In this document: positions 8,640 to 16,774 of the stretch, piece after piece
Layout: the number at the start of each line of letters is the position of its first letter
Numbering within the stretch: position 1 is the first letter of the stretch
NCBI RefSeq assembly: GCF_003111645.1
Contig: NZ_CP022187.1
Coordinates: 434,001-498,000, forward strand
DNA from: Parazoarcus communis
GTDB taxonomy: Bacteria; Pseudomonadota; Gammaproteobacteria; Burkholderiales; Rhodocyclaceae
Length of the DNA stretch: 64,000 nt
Reading direction: 5' to 3'
Notes under the pieces: generated by a model
Seen by the model: the letters and a program-made list of their open reading frames with translations, nothing else
Database searches by the model: none
Told to the model about the DNA's origin: nothing
Position numbers and translations under genes: made by a program

Positions 8640-10049
8640 ATGGACATCACGTTTTATGGCGCGGCCGGTGAAGTCACCGGTTCCTGCGCAGTGGTCCGAC
8701 ATGACGGCGGTGCCTTCATGGTCGACTGCGGCATGTTTCAGGGGGGGCGCGAGGCCGGGCTCAAGAATCTCCGGGCGCTCGATTTCGACCTCGATTCCAT
8801 CGACTTCGTCCTCCTCACGCATGCGCATCTCGATCATACGGGGCTGGTTCCGCGGCTGATCGCCCTTGGGTACAAGGGACGGCTCCATGCGACGGATGCA
8901 ACGGTCGATCTGCTCGGCGTCATGCTGCTTGATTCGGCATACATCCAGGAAAAGGAGTTCGAGTGGGCGAGTCGTCGCAACCGCTCGCGTCACGGACGTC
9001 GGAGTTCCGCCGCGGCGCCGCTGTACACGGTCGAACAGGCGCGGGCCAGTCTGCACCGGCTTCAACGCGTCCAGTACGATGCACTCATTCACCCCGGGAA
9101 GGGGGTTTCCTGCCGCTTTCGCGACGCAGGGCACATCCTGGGGTCTGCGATCATTGAAGTGGATGTGATGGAGGGCGGCGCCACCCGACGGCTGGTGTTC
9201 TCAGGTGACCTCGGTCAGCCCGATCGCCCGGTGTTGCGTGATCCCTATCAGGTCCGCGCCGCGGATTACCTGTTTATTGAAACGACGTACGGCAATCGCG
9301 CTCACCGCCCCTTGAACGAGACCGAGGACGAACTCGTTCACGCCCTCAATGACACGCTTCAGCGCAAGGGCGGCAACGTCATCATTCCGGCCTTTGCGGT
9401 CGGGCGTACCCAGGAGGTGCTGTTCATCCTTGCAAAGCTGGTACGGGCGGAGAAGGTGGCGCGACTCGAGGTCATCGTCGATTCGCCAATGGCGACGGCG
9501 GTCACTGATCTCACGATGCAGCACGAGGCGCTGTGGGATGACGAGACCCGTGAGCTTTCTTCCTGGATGACGGCGAATTCAGACCGCTTTCACCTGCGGT
9601 TTGTCGCCGACGTCGAAGAGTCGATCGCGCTCAACCATCAGCGCGGCGGGCTGGTGATCATCTCGGCGAGCGGCATGTGTGATGCCGGGCGGGTGAAGCA
9701 CCATCTGCGATACAACATTGACCGCAAGGAGTGCTCAGTCATCATCGCCGGTTTTCAGGCCGCTGGCACGCTGGGGCGGCGACTGGTGGACAAGGCACGC
9801 GTCGTCACGCTTCTTGGCGACAAGGTGCCGGTGAGGGCGGATGTTTATACGATAGGCGGCTTGTCCGCGCACGCGGACAAACCTGCGCTGCTCGAATGGA
9901 TGCATCATATTGAAACGCAGCCGCGGCAGACTTTTCTGGTGCATGGCGAAACCGAGGCACGTGCGGCGTTTGGCGCCGCCGTGGCCGAGCAGCTGGGCTG
10001 GTCCGGCTTGACCGAGCCGGTCGCCGGAGAAACCTATCATCTGAGTTGA
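8640..10049 (+). CDS. MBL-fold beta-CASP RNA-processing hydrolase
   Basis: A 469-residue zinc-dependent nuclease-like protein of the metallo-beta-lactamase/beta-CASP (CPSF73/Ysh1-like) family. The zinc motif HAHLDH is at residues 61-66. The beta-CASP region contains the expected motifs, including DSPMA in the middle and a C-terminal GGLSAHAD and VHGE. The start follows GGAGG. The substrate is unknown; family members cleave or trim RNA. The recurring neighbourhood with a USP and a PHA synthase under an FNR box suggests a role in low-oxygen metabolism, by inference only. phaC follows after 46 bp. Confidence 0.9.
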   Translation: MDITFYGAAGEVTGSCAVVRHDGGAFMVDCGMFQGGREAGLKNLRALDFDLDSIDFVLLTHAHLDHTGLVPRLIALGYKGRLHATDATVDLLGVMLLDSAYIQEKEFEWASRRNRSRHGRRSSAAAPLYTVEQARASLHRLQRVQYDALIHPGKGVSCRFRDAGHILGSAIIEVDVMEGGATRRLVFSGDLGQPDRPVLRDPYQVRAADYLFIETTYGNRAHRPLNETEDELVHALNDTLQRKGGNVIIPAFAVGRTQEVLFILAKLVRAEKVARLEVIVDSPMATAVTDLTMQHEALWDDETRELSSWMTANSDRFHLRFVADVEESIALNHQRGGLVIISASGMCDAGRVKHHLRYNIDRKECSVIIAGFQAAGTLGRRLVDKARVVTLLGDKVPVRADVYTIGGLSAHADKPALLEWMHHIETQPRQTFLVHGETEARAAFGAAVAEQLGWSGLTEPVAGETYHLS

Positions 10050-10095
10050 GGTGACAGCCCAGTCTGTTTACCGCTTGAGATTCAAGGAGCAAGAA

Positions 10096-11880
10096 ATGGC
10101 CAGAGCAAGCAAGAGCACAGGCAAACGGCCTGCATCGGGCAGGACCGGAAGGCGTGCCGAAGATTTCAACCCGGGACAGGTCGTCAAGCGCGCCATGCGC
10201 GAACTCCATGACGGCGTGGAAGGTACGGTGGATCCACTTGGAATGGCCGCGCCGCTCGTCCATGCCCAGCTTGCATGGCTGGCGCATCCACAGGAACTGG
10301 CGGAGCGCTTCACCCGACTGTCGACGGACCTGTGGAAACTGCAGCTGCACTCGGTCAATCGCATGCTCGGGCTGGCGAGTTCGGACCCGATACGTCCTCA
10401 CTCCGACGACGCGCGTTTTGCCGATCCCGTATGGACGGAGTATCCGACCTGGGATTTGAGCAAGGAGTGGTACCTCGCTTTCACCCGCAACATGCAGGAC
10501 ATGCTTTACGACACCCCCGGGCTGGCGAGCAAGGAGCGCAGGCGGGCGGCATTCTGGTGGCGTAATCTGCTCAACGCGATGGCCCCCACGAATTTCTTGT
10601 GGACCAATCCGGTAGCGATGCGCAAGGCCGTCGAAACCAACGGTGAAAGCCTGACCAATGGCTTCAAGAATTTCCTCGAGGACCTCAAGGCCGGTAATGT
10701 CCGGATGACCGACCCGGACGATTTCCATGTTGGCGAGAATCTCGCCACGACGCCAGGCGAGGTGGTCTTTCGCAATAACCTGCTGGAGGTGATCCACTAC
10801 GCGCCGACGCAGCCAAAGGTGCATGCGAAGCCGATCGTGATCGTCACGCCGTGGATCAACAAGTTCTACATTCTTGACCTGGTGCCGCGCAAGAGCATGA
10901 TCCGCTTCCTCCTCGATCAGGGGATGGATGTCTTCATTACGAGCTGGAAGAACCCCGGCGCGTCCATGCGCGATTGCAGTTTCGACGATTACCTCACCGA
11001 AGGCGTGCATGCCATCATCGAGTGCGCGCGAAGCTTCACCAGGCAGGACAAGGTGCATGCAGTTGGCTACTGCATCGGAGGCACTGCACTGTCGATGTAC
11101 ATGGCATGGGCAAACCGCCATTTCCCTGAGGACCAGGTGCCGGTTGCGGACTGGACCCTGTTGACCACGCTCGTCGATTTTCACAAGCCGGGCGACATCG
11201 AGGTGTTCATCGACGAAGCCAGCATCCGCTACATCATCGACAACATGGCCAGCAAGGGCTATCTCGATGGCAAGGAAATGGCTTCCGCATTCCGCCTGCT
11301 GCGCTCGAACGGCCTGATCTGGCATTACGTTGTGCAAGGCTGGCTGTACGGCGAAACGCCGCCGCCATTCGACGTGCTGTACTGGAACATGGATACCACG
11401 CGTATGCCGTACGCGATGCATTCGTGGTACCTGCGCGAGCTTTACCTGAACAACAAGCTGATCCATCCCGACGCACTCGAGGTGGCGGGTGAGCCGCTCG
11501 ATCTCGGCCGTATCACGCAGCCGCTCTACGTCGTTTCCGCAGAGGACGATCACATCGCGCCGTGGCTGCAGACTTTCCGTGTGATTAACCATGTCACCGG
11601 TCCCAAGCGCTATGTGCTCTCGAGCTCAGGCCACATTCTTGGCATCGTCAATCCGGTCGTCACGCCGCCCAAGCGCAAGTTCTGGGCCGGTGAAGCGCAT
11701 CGCTCGGATACGGCCGAGCAGTGGCGCAATCGCACTGAAGAGCAGGCGGGCAGCTGGTGGACCGACTGGATGGACTGGGTCAAACCCCACGCCGGAGAGC
11801 TGATCGAGGCGAGGCCGGCGGCAAGCGAGCAGTTTCCTTCGCTCGCACCGGCGCCGGGAACCTATGTGCTTGAGTCCTGA
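10096..11880 (+). CDS. phaC: Polyhydroxyalkanoate synthase, class I type
   Basis: Polymerises 3-hydroxyacyl-CoA into PHA storage granules. It has 594 residues from the ATG after AAGGAGC; an upstream in-frame start at 10051 lacks a ribosome site. The lipase-like box GYCIGG holds the catalytic Cys at residue 326; the catalytic Asp (SAEDDHIAP) and His (SSSGHILG) are present. Length fits class I. No phaA, phaB or phasin gene is nearby, so this may be an additional synthase expressed with the uspA/MBL cluster. A terminator follows. Confidence 0.92.
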   Translation: MARASKSTGKRPASGRTGRRAEDFNPGQVVKRAMRELHDGVEGTVDPLGMAAPLVHAQLAWLAHPQELAERFTRLSTDLWKLQLHSVNRMLGLASSDPIRPHSDDARFADPVWTEYPTWDLSKEWYLAFTRNMQDMLYDTPGLASKERRRAAFWWRNLLNAMAPTNFLWTNPVAMRKAVETNGESLTNGFKNFLEDLKAGNVRMTDPDDFHVGENLATTPGEVVFRNNLLEVIHYAPTQPKVHAKPIVIVTPWINKFYILDLVPRKSMIRFLLDQGMDVFITSWKNPGASMRDCSFDDYLTEGVHAIIECARSFTRQDKVHAVGYCIGGTALSMYMAWANRHFPEDQVPVADWTLLTTLVDFHKPGDIEVFIDEASIRYIIDNMASKGYLDGKEMASAFRLLRSNGLIWHYVVQGWLYGETPPPFDVLYWNMDTTRMPYAMHSWYLRELYLNNKLIHPDALEVAGEPLDLGRITQPLYVVSAEDDHIAPWLQTFRVINHVTGPKRYVLSSSGHILGIVNPVVTPPKRKFWAGEAHRSDTAEQWRNRTEEQAGSWWTDWMDWVKPHAGELIEARPAASEQFPSLAPAPGTYVLES

Positions 11881-11931
11881 GTGCGCTGGCGCGTGAAGGC
11901 TTCGGCTTTCAGCACCCGGGTATCGTGAAAG

Positions 11932-11966
11932 ACGGCCTCTTGTTCGTTCAAGAGGCCGTTGCTTTT
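11932..11966 (+). terminator. Terminator after phaC
   Basis: An 11-bp stem ACGGCCTCTTG/CAAGAGGCCGT with a 6-nt loop, then TGCTTTT. It stands between the convergent phaC and Dnr-like genes. Confidence 0.75.
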
Positions 11967-11999
11967 CGGGGGACGGCAAGGACTTGAGCGGGCGAAGTG

Positions 12000-12686
12000 C
12001 TACCCGCTGTAGCGCGACAGTGCCTGCGGATTGTGAAGCGTGATGCGCTTGCCGTGAACGGTGATGAGACCATGGTCTGCCAGGTCGTGAAAGATCCGCG
12101 AAAGGGTCTCGGGCGTCAGGTTCAGCCGTGACGCGATGACCTGCTTGCTCGTGGGCAGGGAGATGTCGCAAGCCTTGGTGCCATCCTCTTCGGTTTGCTG
12201 GAGGAGGTAACCGATCACGCGCTGTGTGCTCGAGCGCAGGGAATAGGTTTCTACGTCGCGCACCATGTTATGCAGGCGGACCGCCATGCCTGCCAGAAGC
12301 TTGCGTGCAAACTGCGGATCCTGATCGATCAGGTCGGATACGACGTTCTGGCCGATATGAAGCAGCGACATGTCGGTAAGCGCTTCGGCAAAAACGGGGT
12401 AGGGGCGGTTCATGAACATCACCGCTTCGCCAAAGCTTTGCTGCGGGCCGACGATCTCGACCACTTTCTCGTTGCCCTGAGCTGACGAGAAGCCGAGCTT
12501 GAGCTGCCCTTCGGTGACGAAATAGAAACCGTGGGCAACGTCGCCGCGCTGAAACAGCAGTTCACCCTTGCCCAGGCGGCGTTCGCGGGTATAGCGTGCA
12601 ACACGTTCCAGCTCACTCTCCGACAGCTCCCCGAACAGGGAGATCTGACGGAGCTGGGTAAGGATGTCTGCGGCGGTCTGGTTCAT
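12000..12686 (-). CDS. Crp/Fnr-family regulator, Dnr-like
   Basis: A 228-residue transcription regulator with an N-terminal cyclic-nucleotide-binding-like sensor domain (residues about 15-130) and a C-terminal helix-turn-helix (PTSKQVIASRLNLTPETLSR, near residue 185). There is no N-terminal Cys cluster, so it does not carry the FNR iron-sulfur cluster. This resembles Dnr-type regulators that respond to NO through heme and control denitrification, but that assignment is tentative. The start at 12686 has AGGAG 6 nt upstream; the preceding in-frame ATG at 12701 overlaps that site. No FNR box was found in its promoter. Confidence 0.88.
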   Translation of the reverse strand: MNQTAADILTQLRQISLFGELSESELERVARYTRERRLGKGELLFQRGDVAHGFYFVTEGQLKLGFSSAQGNEKVVEIVGPQQSFGEAVMFMNRPYPVFAEALTDMSLLHIGQNVVSDLIDQDPQFARKLLAGMAVRLHNMVRDVETYSLRSSTQRVIGYLLQQTEEDGTKACDISLPTSKQVIASRLNLTPETLSRIFHDLADHGLITVHGKRITLHNPQALSRYSG

Positions 12687-12807
12687 TCCGTGCTCCTGCA
12701 TTTCACTTTCGATTCTAGCCTGCGTGGCTGAATCCTGTTTGTTCTGTCATTGTTCGGCGCCCGACCAGGGCGCACCGGTCAGCATTTTCCCCGAGGAGGA
12801 ACGAAAG

Positions 12808-13197
12808 ATGTATCAGGCGATCAAGCACATCCACGTCACCTGTGTGATTCTGAGCCTTGCCGGCTTCGCGCTCAGGGGAGTGTGGATGCTTGTTGACAGC
12901 CGTCTGCTCACACATCGTCTGACGCGCGTCCTGCCGCATGTGGTCGATACCGTGTTGCTTGGCAGTGCGATCACGCTGGCGGTGATGATCGAACAGTACC
13001 CGTTGCAGGCACCGTGGGTGACGGCCAAGGTCATTGGCCTGATCGTCTACATCCTGCTGGGCGCCGTTGCCCTGAAACGTGGCCGAACGCGCACCGTGCG
13101 CGGGGCTGCGTTTGTTGCTGCGCTGCTCGTGTTCAGCTGGATCGTGTCGGTCGCGCTCAGCAAGAACGTCGGCGGCTGGTTCGCCGTCTTTGCCTGA
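12808..13197 (+). CDS. SirB2-family membrane protein
   Basis: A 129-residue integral membrane protein with four predicted helices and the opening MYQAIKHIHVTCV typical of the SirB2 family. The start follows GAGGAGGAACGAAAG. The function of the family is not established; members occur beside regulators and tetrapyrrole or respiration genes. It lies between two Crp/Fnr regulators and is transcribed toward fnr, so it is probably monocistronic. Confidence 0.85.
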   Translation: MYQAIKHIHVTCVILSLAGFALRGVWMLVDSRLLTHRLTRVLPHVVDTVLLGSAITLAVMIEQYPLQAPWVTAKVIGLIVYILLGAVALKRGRTRTVRGAAFVAALLVFSWIVSVALSKNVGGWFAVFA

Positions 13198-13214
13198 GCG
13201 CGACAGTCCGGCGC

Positions 13215-13961
13215 TCAGCGCGCGCCGGGCTGGTGCTGAATGAGTTTCTTGAGACCGTCGTTGTCGAGAATGCGGATATGTTTCTGCTGCACCGCGACGA
13301 GGCCGTCTTCCTGAAAGCGGGAGAAGGCACGCGAGACCGTTTCCAGCTTCAGGCCCAGATAGGAGCCGATCTCTTCGCGGGTCATGCGCAGGTGAAACTC
13401 GGCGGCCGAGAAGCCACGAGCGGTGAAGCGCTGCGACATGTTGAGCAGGAAGGCCGCCAGACGCTCTTCCGCGCGCATGGAGCCCAGCAGCATCATCACG
13501 CCGTGATCGCGCACGATCTCGCGGCTCATGACCTTGTGGAACTGGTGCTGAAGGCCTTCGATCTCGCGGGACAGTTCTTCCAGCTTGGCGTAGGGAATGA
13601 CGCAGACCTCGCTGTCTTCGAGCGCAACCGCATTGCACGAGTGGAACTCGGTGCTGATGCCGTCGAGCCCGATGATCTCGCCGGTCATCTGGAATCCGGT
13701 GACCTGCTCGCGACCATCTTCGAGCAGAACGTCGGTCTTGAAGGAGCCTGCACGGATCGCATAGATGGCTTCGAAGAGTTCGCCTGCGCGATAGAGCGGC
13801 TGCTGACGCTTGATCTTCCGACGCCCGCCGACAAGTTCGTCGAGGCGGTTGAGTTCAGTGTCAGTCATGCCGAACGGCAGGCACAGCTCCAGCAGATTGC
13901 ATTGTGAGCATGCGGTTTTGAGCCCCGCCGCGGTGATCGGCACCGTCGCCTTCATTTGCAC
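13215..13961 (-). CDS. fnr: Oxygen-sensing regulator FNR/Anr
   Basis: Crp/Fnr regulator of 248 residues with the 4Fe-4S cysteine set: C18, C21 and C27 (C-x2-C-x5-C) plus C109. The HTH recognition region TREEIGSYLGLKLETVSRAFSRF contains the E-x2-S-R pattern that reads TTGAT half-sites. It is therefore the probable activator at the four FNR boxes in this region. The GTG at 13961 is used because GGAG lies 10 nt upstream; the ATG two codons later is an alternative. Its divergent promoter with hemN holds an FNR box, so self-regulation is likely. Confidence 0.95.
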   Translation of the reverse strand: MQMKATVPITAAGLKTACSQCNLLELCLPFGMTDTELNRLDELVGGRRKIKRQQPLYRAGELFEAIYAIRAGSFKTDVLLEDGREQVTGFQMTGEIIGLDGISTEFHSCNAVALEDSEVCVIPYAKLEELSREIEGLQHQFHKVMSREIVRDHGVMMLLGSMRAEERLAAFLLNMSQRFTARGFSAAEFHLRMTREEIGSYLGLKLETVSRAFSRFQEDGLVAVQQKHIRILDNDGLKKLIQHQPGAR

Positions 13962-14008
13962 TGTAAACTTGCTCCGATTCCGGATTGGGGGTAGTCAGAA
14001 TGTTGCCG

Positions 14009-14022
14009 TTGATCCAAGTCAA
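14009..14022. promoter_or_regulatory. FNR box between fnr and hemN
   Basis: TTGATCCAAGTCAA. The expected hemN start would be near 14057, with a -10-like TTGTTA around 14047-14052. On the minus strand no good -10 is visible at class II distance, so the effect on fnr may be repression or none. Confidence 0.8.
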
Positions 14023-14077
14023 CCACAAAACGCCGGCTTTCTGCCATTGTTAAGTAACACATCGACGCAGCCAGACC

Positions 14078-15469
14078 ATGACCAGCCAGACAGACCTAAT
14101 CTTTGATCCCCAGTTGATTCGACGATTCGACATCAACGGGCCTCGCTATACGTCGTATCCCACCGCAGACAGGTTTGTGGAGGCATTCGATGCACAAGCA
14201 CTGACAGACTGGCTGGGAAAACGTGCCGTTGGCGGTGTGAGCCGACCGCTGTCATTATACTTCCACATCCCCTTTTGTAACACGATCTGCTATTACTGCG
14301 CCTGTAACAAGATCATCACCAAGGATCATGGCAGGTCTGCCAAGTATCTGAATTACCTGGAAAAAGAGATCGAAATGCAGGCGGCGGCCCTGGGGGGGAC
14401 ACGTCAGGTCACGCAGTTACATCTCGGGGGTGGAACGCCGACCTTCCTCTCGCACGCGGAGATGCATCAGTTGATGGATGCGGTCCGCAAGCACTTCAAC
14501 CTGGTGCCGAATGGCGAGTACTCGATCGAGGTCGATCCGCGCAAGGTGGATTTCGACACCGTCGAAATGCTGGCCAACCTCGGCTTCAATCGCATGAGCG
14601 TCGGCGTGCAGGACTTCGCCGAGGACGTGCAGATTGCGACCAACCGCGTGCAAAGCGTCGAAGAGACGAAGCTCGTCATCGACGCGGCGCGGGCAACCGG
14701 CTTCAAGTCGATCAGCATGGACCTGATCTATGGTCTGCCCAAGCAGAATGTGATCAGCTTCAACCGCACGCTGGAGCAGGTGCTCGAACTCTCGCCCGAT
14801 CGAATCTCGCTGTACAGCTACGCGCACCTGCCGGGACTGTTCAAGCCCCAGCGCAGGATCATTCCGATCGACCTGCCGTCAGCGGACTCCAAGCTTCAGA
14901 TTCTGCAGCTTGCCATCCGTCGCCTGACCGACGCCGGCTACGTCTATATCGGCATGGACCATTTCGCGAAGCCGGATGACGAACTGACCGTGGCGCAGCG
15001 GCAGGGGCGCCTGCACCGCAATTTCCAGGGCTATTCGACCCAGGCCGAGTGCGACCTGCTTGCCTTCGGTGTGTCGGCGATCGGCAAGATCGGTCCGGTC
15101 TACGCGCAGAACGTCAAGACGCTCGACGAGTACTACGATGCCCTCGATCGCGACGAGCTGCCCGTACTGCGCGGCATTGAGCTCACCGCCGACGATCTCC
15201 TCCGGCGCTCGATCATCCAGGCGCTGATGTGCCATTTCGAGCTGTCGATCGAGTCGATCGAGATTGCACACCTCATCAAGTTCCATGAGTACTTTGCTGA
15301 CGAGATCGCCGACCTCAAGGAAATGGAAGAGGCTGGGCTGGTGAAGATCGACAAGGACTGGATCAGCGTGCTGCCCGCGGGCCGTCTGCTGGTGCGCGGG
15401 ATTGCGATGTTCTTCGATCGCTATCTGCGCTCGGATCGCGAGCGCGCCCGTTACTCCCGGGTGATCTGA
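14078..15469 (+). CDS. hemN: Oxygen-independent coproporphyrinogen III oxidase
   Basis: Radical-SAM enzyme converting coproporphyrinogen III to protoporphyrinogen IX without oxygen, for heme synthesis under anoxic conditions. It has 463 residues, the usual length for true HemN rather than the shorter HemW. The radical-SAM site is C-x3-C-x2-C in CNTICYYCAC (about residue 66-75), and the N-terminal RYTSYPTAD typical of HemN is present. The divergent FNR box fits the known anaerobic induction of hemN. Confidence 0.96.
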   Translation: MTSQTDLIFDPQLIRRFDINGPRYTSYPTADRFVEAFDAQALTDWLGKRAVGGVSRPLSLYFHIPFCNTICYYCACNKIITKDHGRSAKYLNYLEKEIEMQAAALGGTRQVTQLHLGGGTPTFLSHAEMHQLMDAVRKHFNLVPNGEYSIEVDPRKVDFDTVEMLANLGFNRMSVGVQDFAEDVQIATNRVQSVEETKLVIDAARATGFKSISMDLIYGLPKQNVISFNRTLEQVLELSPDRISLYSYAHLPGLFKPQRRIIPIDLPSADSKLQILQLAIRRLTDAGYVYIGMDHFAKPDDELTVAQRQGRLHRNFQGYSTQAECDLLAFGVSAIGKIGPVYAQNVKTLDEYYDALDRDELPVLRGIELTADDLLRRSIIQALMCHFELSIESIEIAHLIKFHEYFADEIADLKEMEEAGLVKIDKDWISVLPAGRLLVRGIAMFFDRYLRSDRERARYSRVI

Positions 15470-15537
15470 CCGGGCGGGGAGGCGCGGTGCAGCGTAGAAT
15501 GCGCGCACCGCATCAAACGCTTCATAGCTGATTGAAC

Positions 15538-16251
15538 ATGCCCGAAACCGGTTATCTCGCCGTCTTCCTGATCGGCCTCCTTGGAGGCACTCACTGTGTA
15601 TCGATGTGCGGCGGCATTGTCGGAGCGCTTACGGTACAGGTGCAGACGCCATCGAGTCGCAGTCGGCAGTGGCCGATTCATCTCGCCTACAACCTTGGCC
15701 GGATCACCACCTACACCTGCATTGGTGCCGGACTCGGCGCGCTGGGCTCGGTCGGCATGCTCTACGATGGCGTTCTGCCGGTCCAGATCACGCTCTACGT
15801 GCTCGCGAACCTCATGCTGGTGGCGCTCGGGCTCTATCTCACCGGATTCACCAAGCTGCTCGTTCCGGTAGAGCAGCTCGGTCACCGCCTGTGGCGCCGC
15901 ATTCAGCCGCTGAGCCGTCGCTTCCTGCCTGCCCGCTCGGTCAAGCAGGCCTTGCCGCTTGGCCTGCTGTGGGGCTTCCTGCCTTGCGGACTGGTGTATT
16001 CGGTGCTGGCGACTTCCCTGGTAACCGGCTCTGCGCTGCGTGGTGGGGGGCTGATGCTGGCTTTCGGGCTTGGCACATTGCCCAACCTGATGCTGGCCGG
16101 CATGCTGTTCAAGCGTTTTCGTGACATCACGCGCAATGGCAAGGTCCGCTTCGCCTCGGGCTTGCTGGTGCTCGGCTTCGGCGTGTTTGGCCTGTTCCAC
16201 GCCCAGACGCTGGGCGGGCAACTGTGGAGCGGAGTGGTGTGCGCGGTCTGA
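15538..16251 (+). CDS. SafE/DsbD-like membrane protein
   Basis: A 237-residue protein with six or so membrane helices. It opens with the family motif GGTHCVSMCGG (about residues 17-27) of the sulfite exporter TauE/SafE or DsbD_2-type group. Members often lie beside cco genes and copper ATPases, and some are thought to act in copper or redox handling for oxidase assembly; the present role is inferred from its position between hemN and the copper module. No clear ribosome site is seen; ATG at 15538 is preferred over TTG at 15532. A -10-like TAGAAT lies about 40 bp upstream. Confidence 0.85.
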   Translation: MPETGYLAVFLIGLLGGTHCVSMCGGIVGALTVQVQTPSSRSRQWPIHLAYNLGRITTYTCIGAGLGALGSVGMLYDGVLPVQITLYVLANLMLVALGLYLTGFTKLLVPVEQLGHRLWRRIQPLSRRFLPARSVKQALPLGLLWGFLPCGLVYSVLATSLVTGSALRGGGLMLAFGLGTLPNLMLAGMLFKRFRDITRNGKVRFASGLLVLGFGVFGLFHAQTLGGQLWSGVVCAV

Positions 16252-16292
16252 GCGCCGCCTTCAGAGCAATGGTTCAGCGCTGACGCGAGGTC

Positions 16293-16703
16293 TTACTCGC
16301 TCGACAGTGCGCGAAGGATCGGACAGGGGGCGGGGGCATCAGTGCGCTGACAGCACCCAACCAGTTCGGTGAGCGCGTTGCGCATTTCCTGCATCTGCCG
16401 GATGCGGGCATCCAGCAGTTCGATCTTGCTTCGCGCCAGTGCGCGCGCGCGGTCGCGGTCGGTGTCCTCGTTGAGCGCCAGCAGGTCATCGATTTCTTCA
16501 AGCGAAAACCCCAGTTGCTGTGCCCGGCGAACCGCGCGCAGACGGGCAAGTTCGCGCTCGCCATACACCCGATAGGCGCCGCGTTTCTGCTGAGGTTCTG
16601 CGAGCAGGCCACGGCGTTGATAGTAGCGGACGGTTTCCACGCCCACGCCTGCTGCCTTTGCAAGTGCGCCGATCGTAAGCCCCTTGCTTGTTTGCTCATT
16701 CAT
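16293..16703 (-). CDS. MerR-family metal-responsive regulator
   Basis: A 136-residue MerR-type activator: N-terminal winged HTH (IGALAKAAGVGVETVRYYQRRG), dimerisation helix, then a metal loop with GCC and CPIL near the C-terminus. The residue equivalent to MerR Cys82 is not Cys (DTDRDRARA), so a mercury-type three-Cys site is absent; two-Cys binding of Cu(I), as in CueR, fits the divergent copA. The start at 16703 lies only 3 bp from the -35 of the copA promoter, so it probably binds there and also controls itself. Confidence 0.9.
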   Translation of the reverse strand: MNEQTSKGLTIGALAKAAGVGVETVRYYQRRGLLAEPQQKRGAYRVYGERELARLRAVRRAQQLGFSLEEIDDLLALNEDTDRDRARALARSKIELLDARIRQMQEMRNALTELVGCCQRTDAPAPCPILRALSSE

Positions 16704-16706
16704 TGC

Positions 16707-16738
16707 TTGACTCCGTACATGAGTACGGGGTTTACACT
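16707..16738 (+). promoter_or_regulatory. MerR-type copA promoter and operator
   Basis: The -35 TTGACT (16707-16712) and -10 TACACT (16733-16738) are 20 bp apart, the over-long spacer characteristic of MerR-controlled promoters. The spacer holds the perfect dyad CCGTAC-ATGA-GTACGG (16713-16728), extended by flanking ACT and GGT. Confidence 0.88.
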
Positions 16739-16774
16739 GCGCTCTATCGAATCGTCCCGCAAGGGAGAAACTCA

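Noticed and set aside
10051-10095. Upstream start for phaC
   Set aside because: The GTG at 10051 has no ribosome site and lies just behind the MBL gene; ATG 10096 has AAGGAGC.
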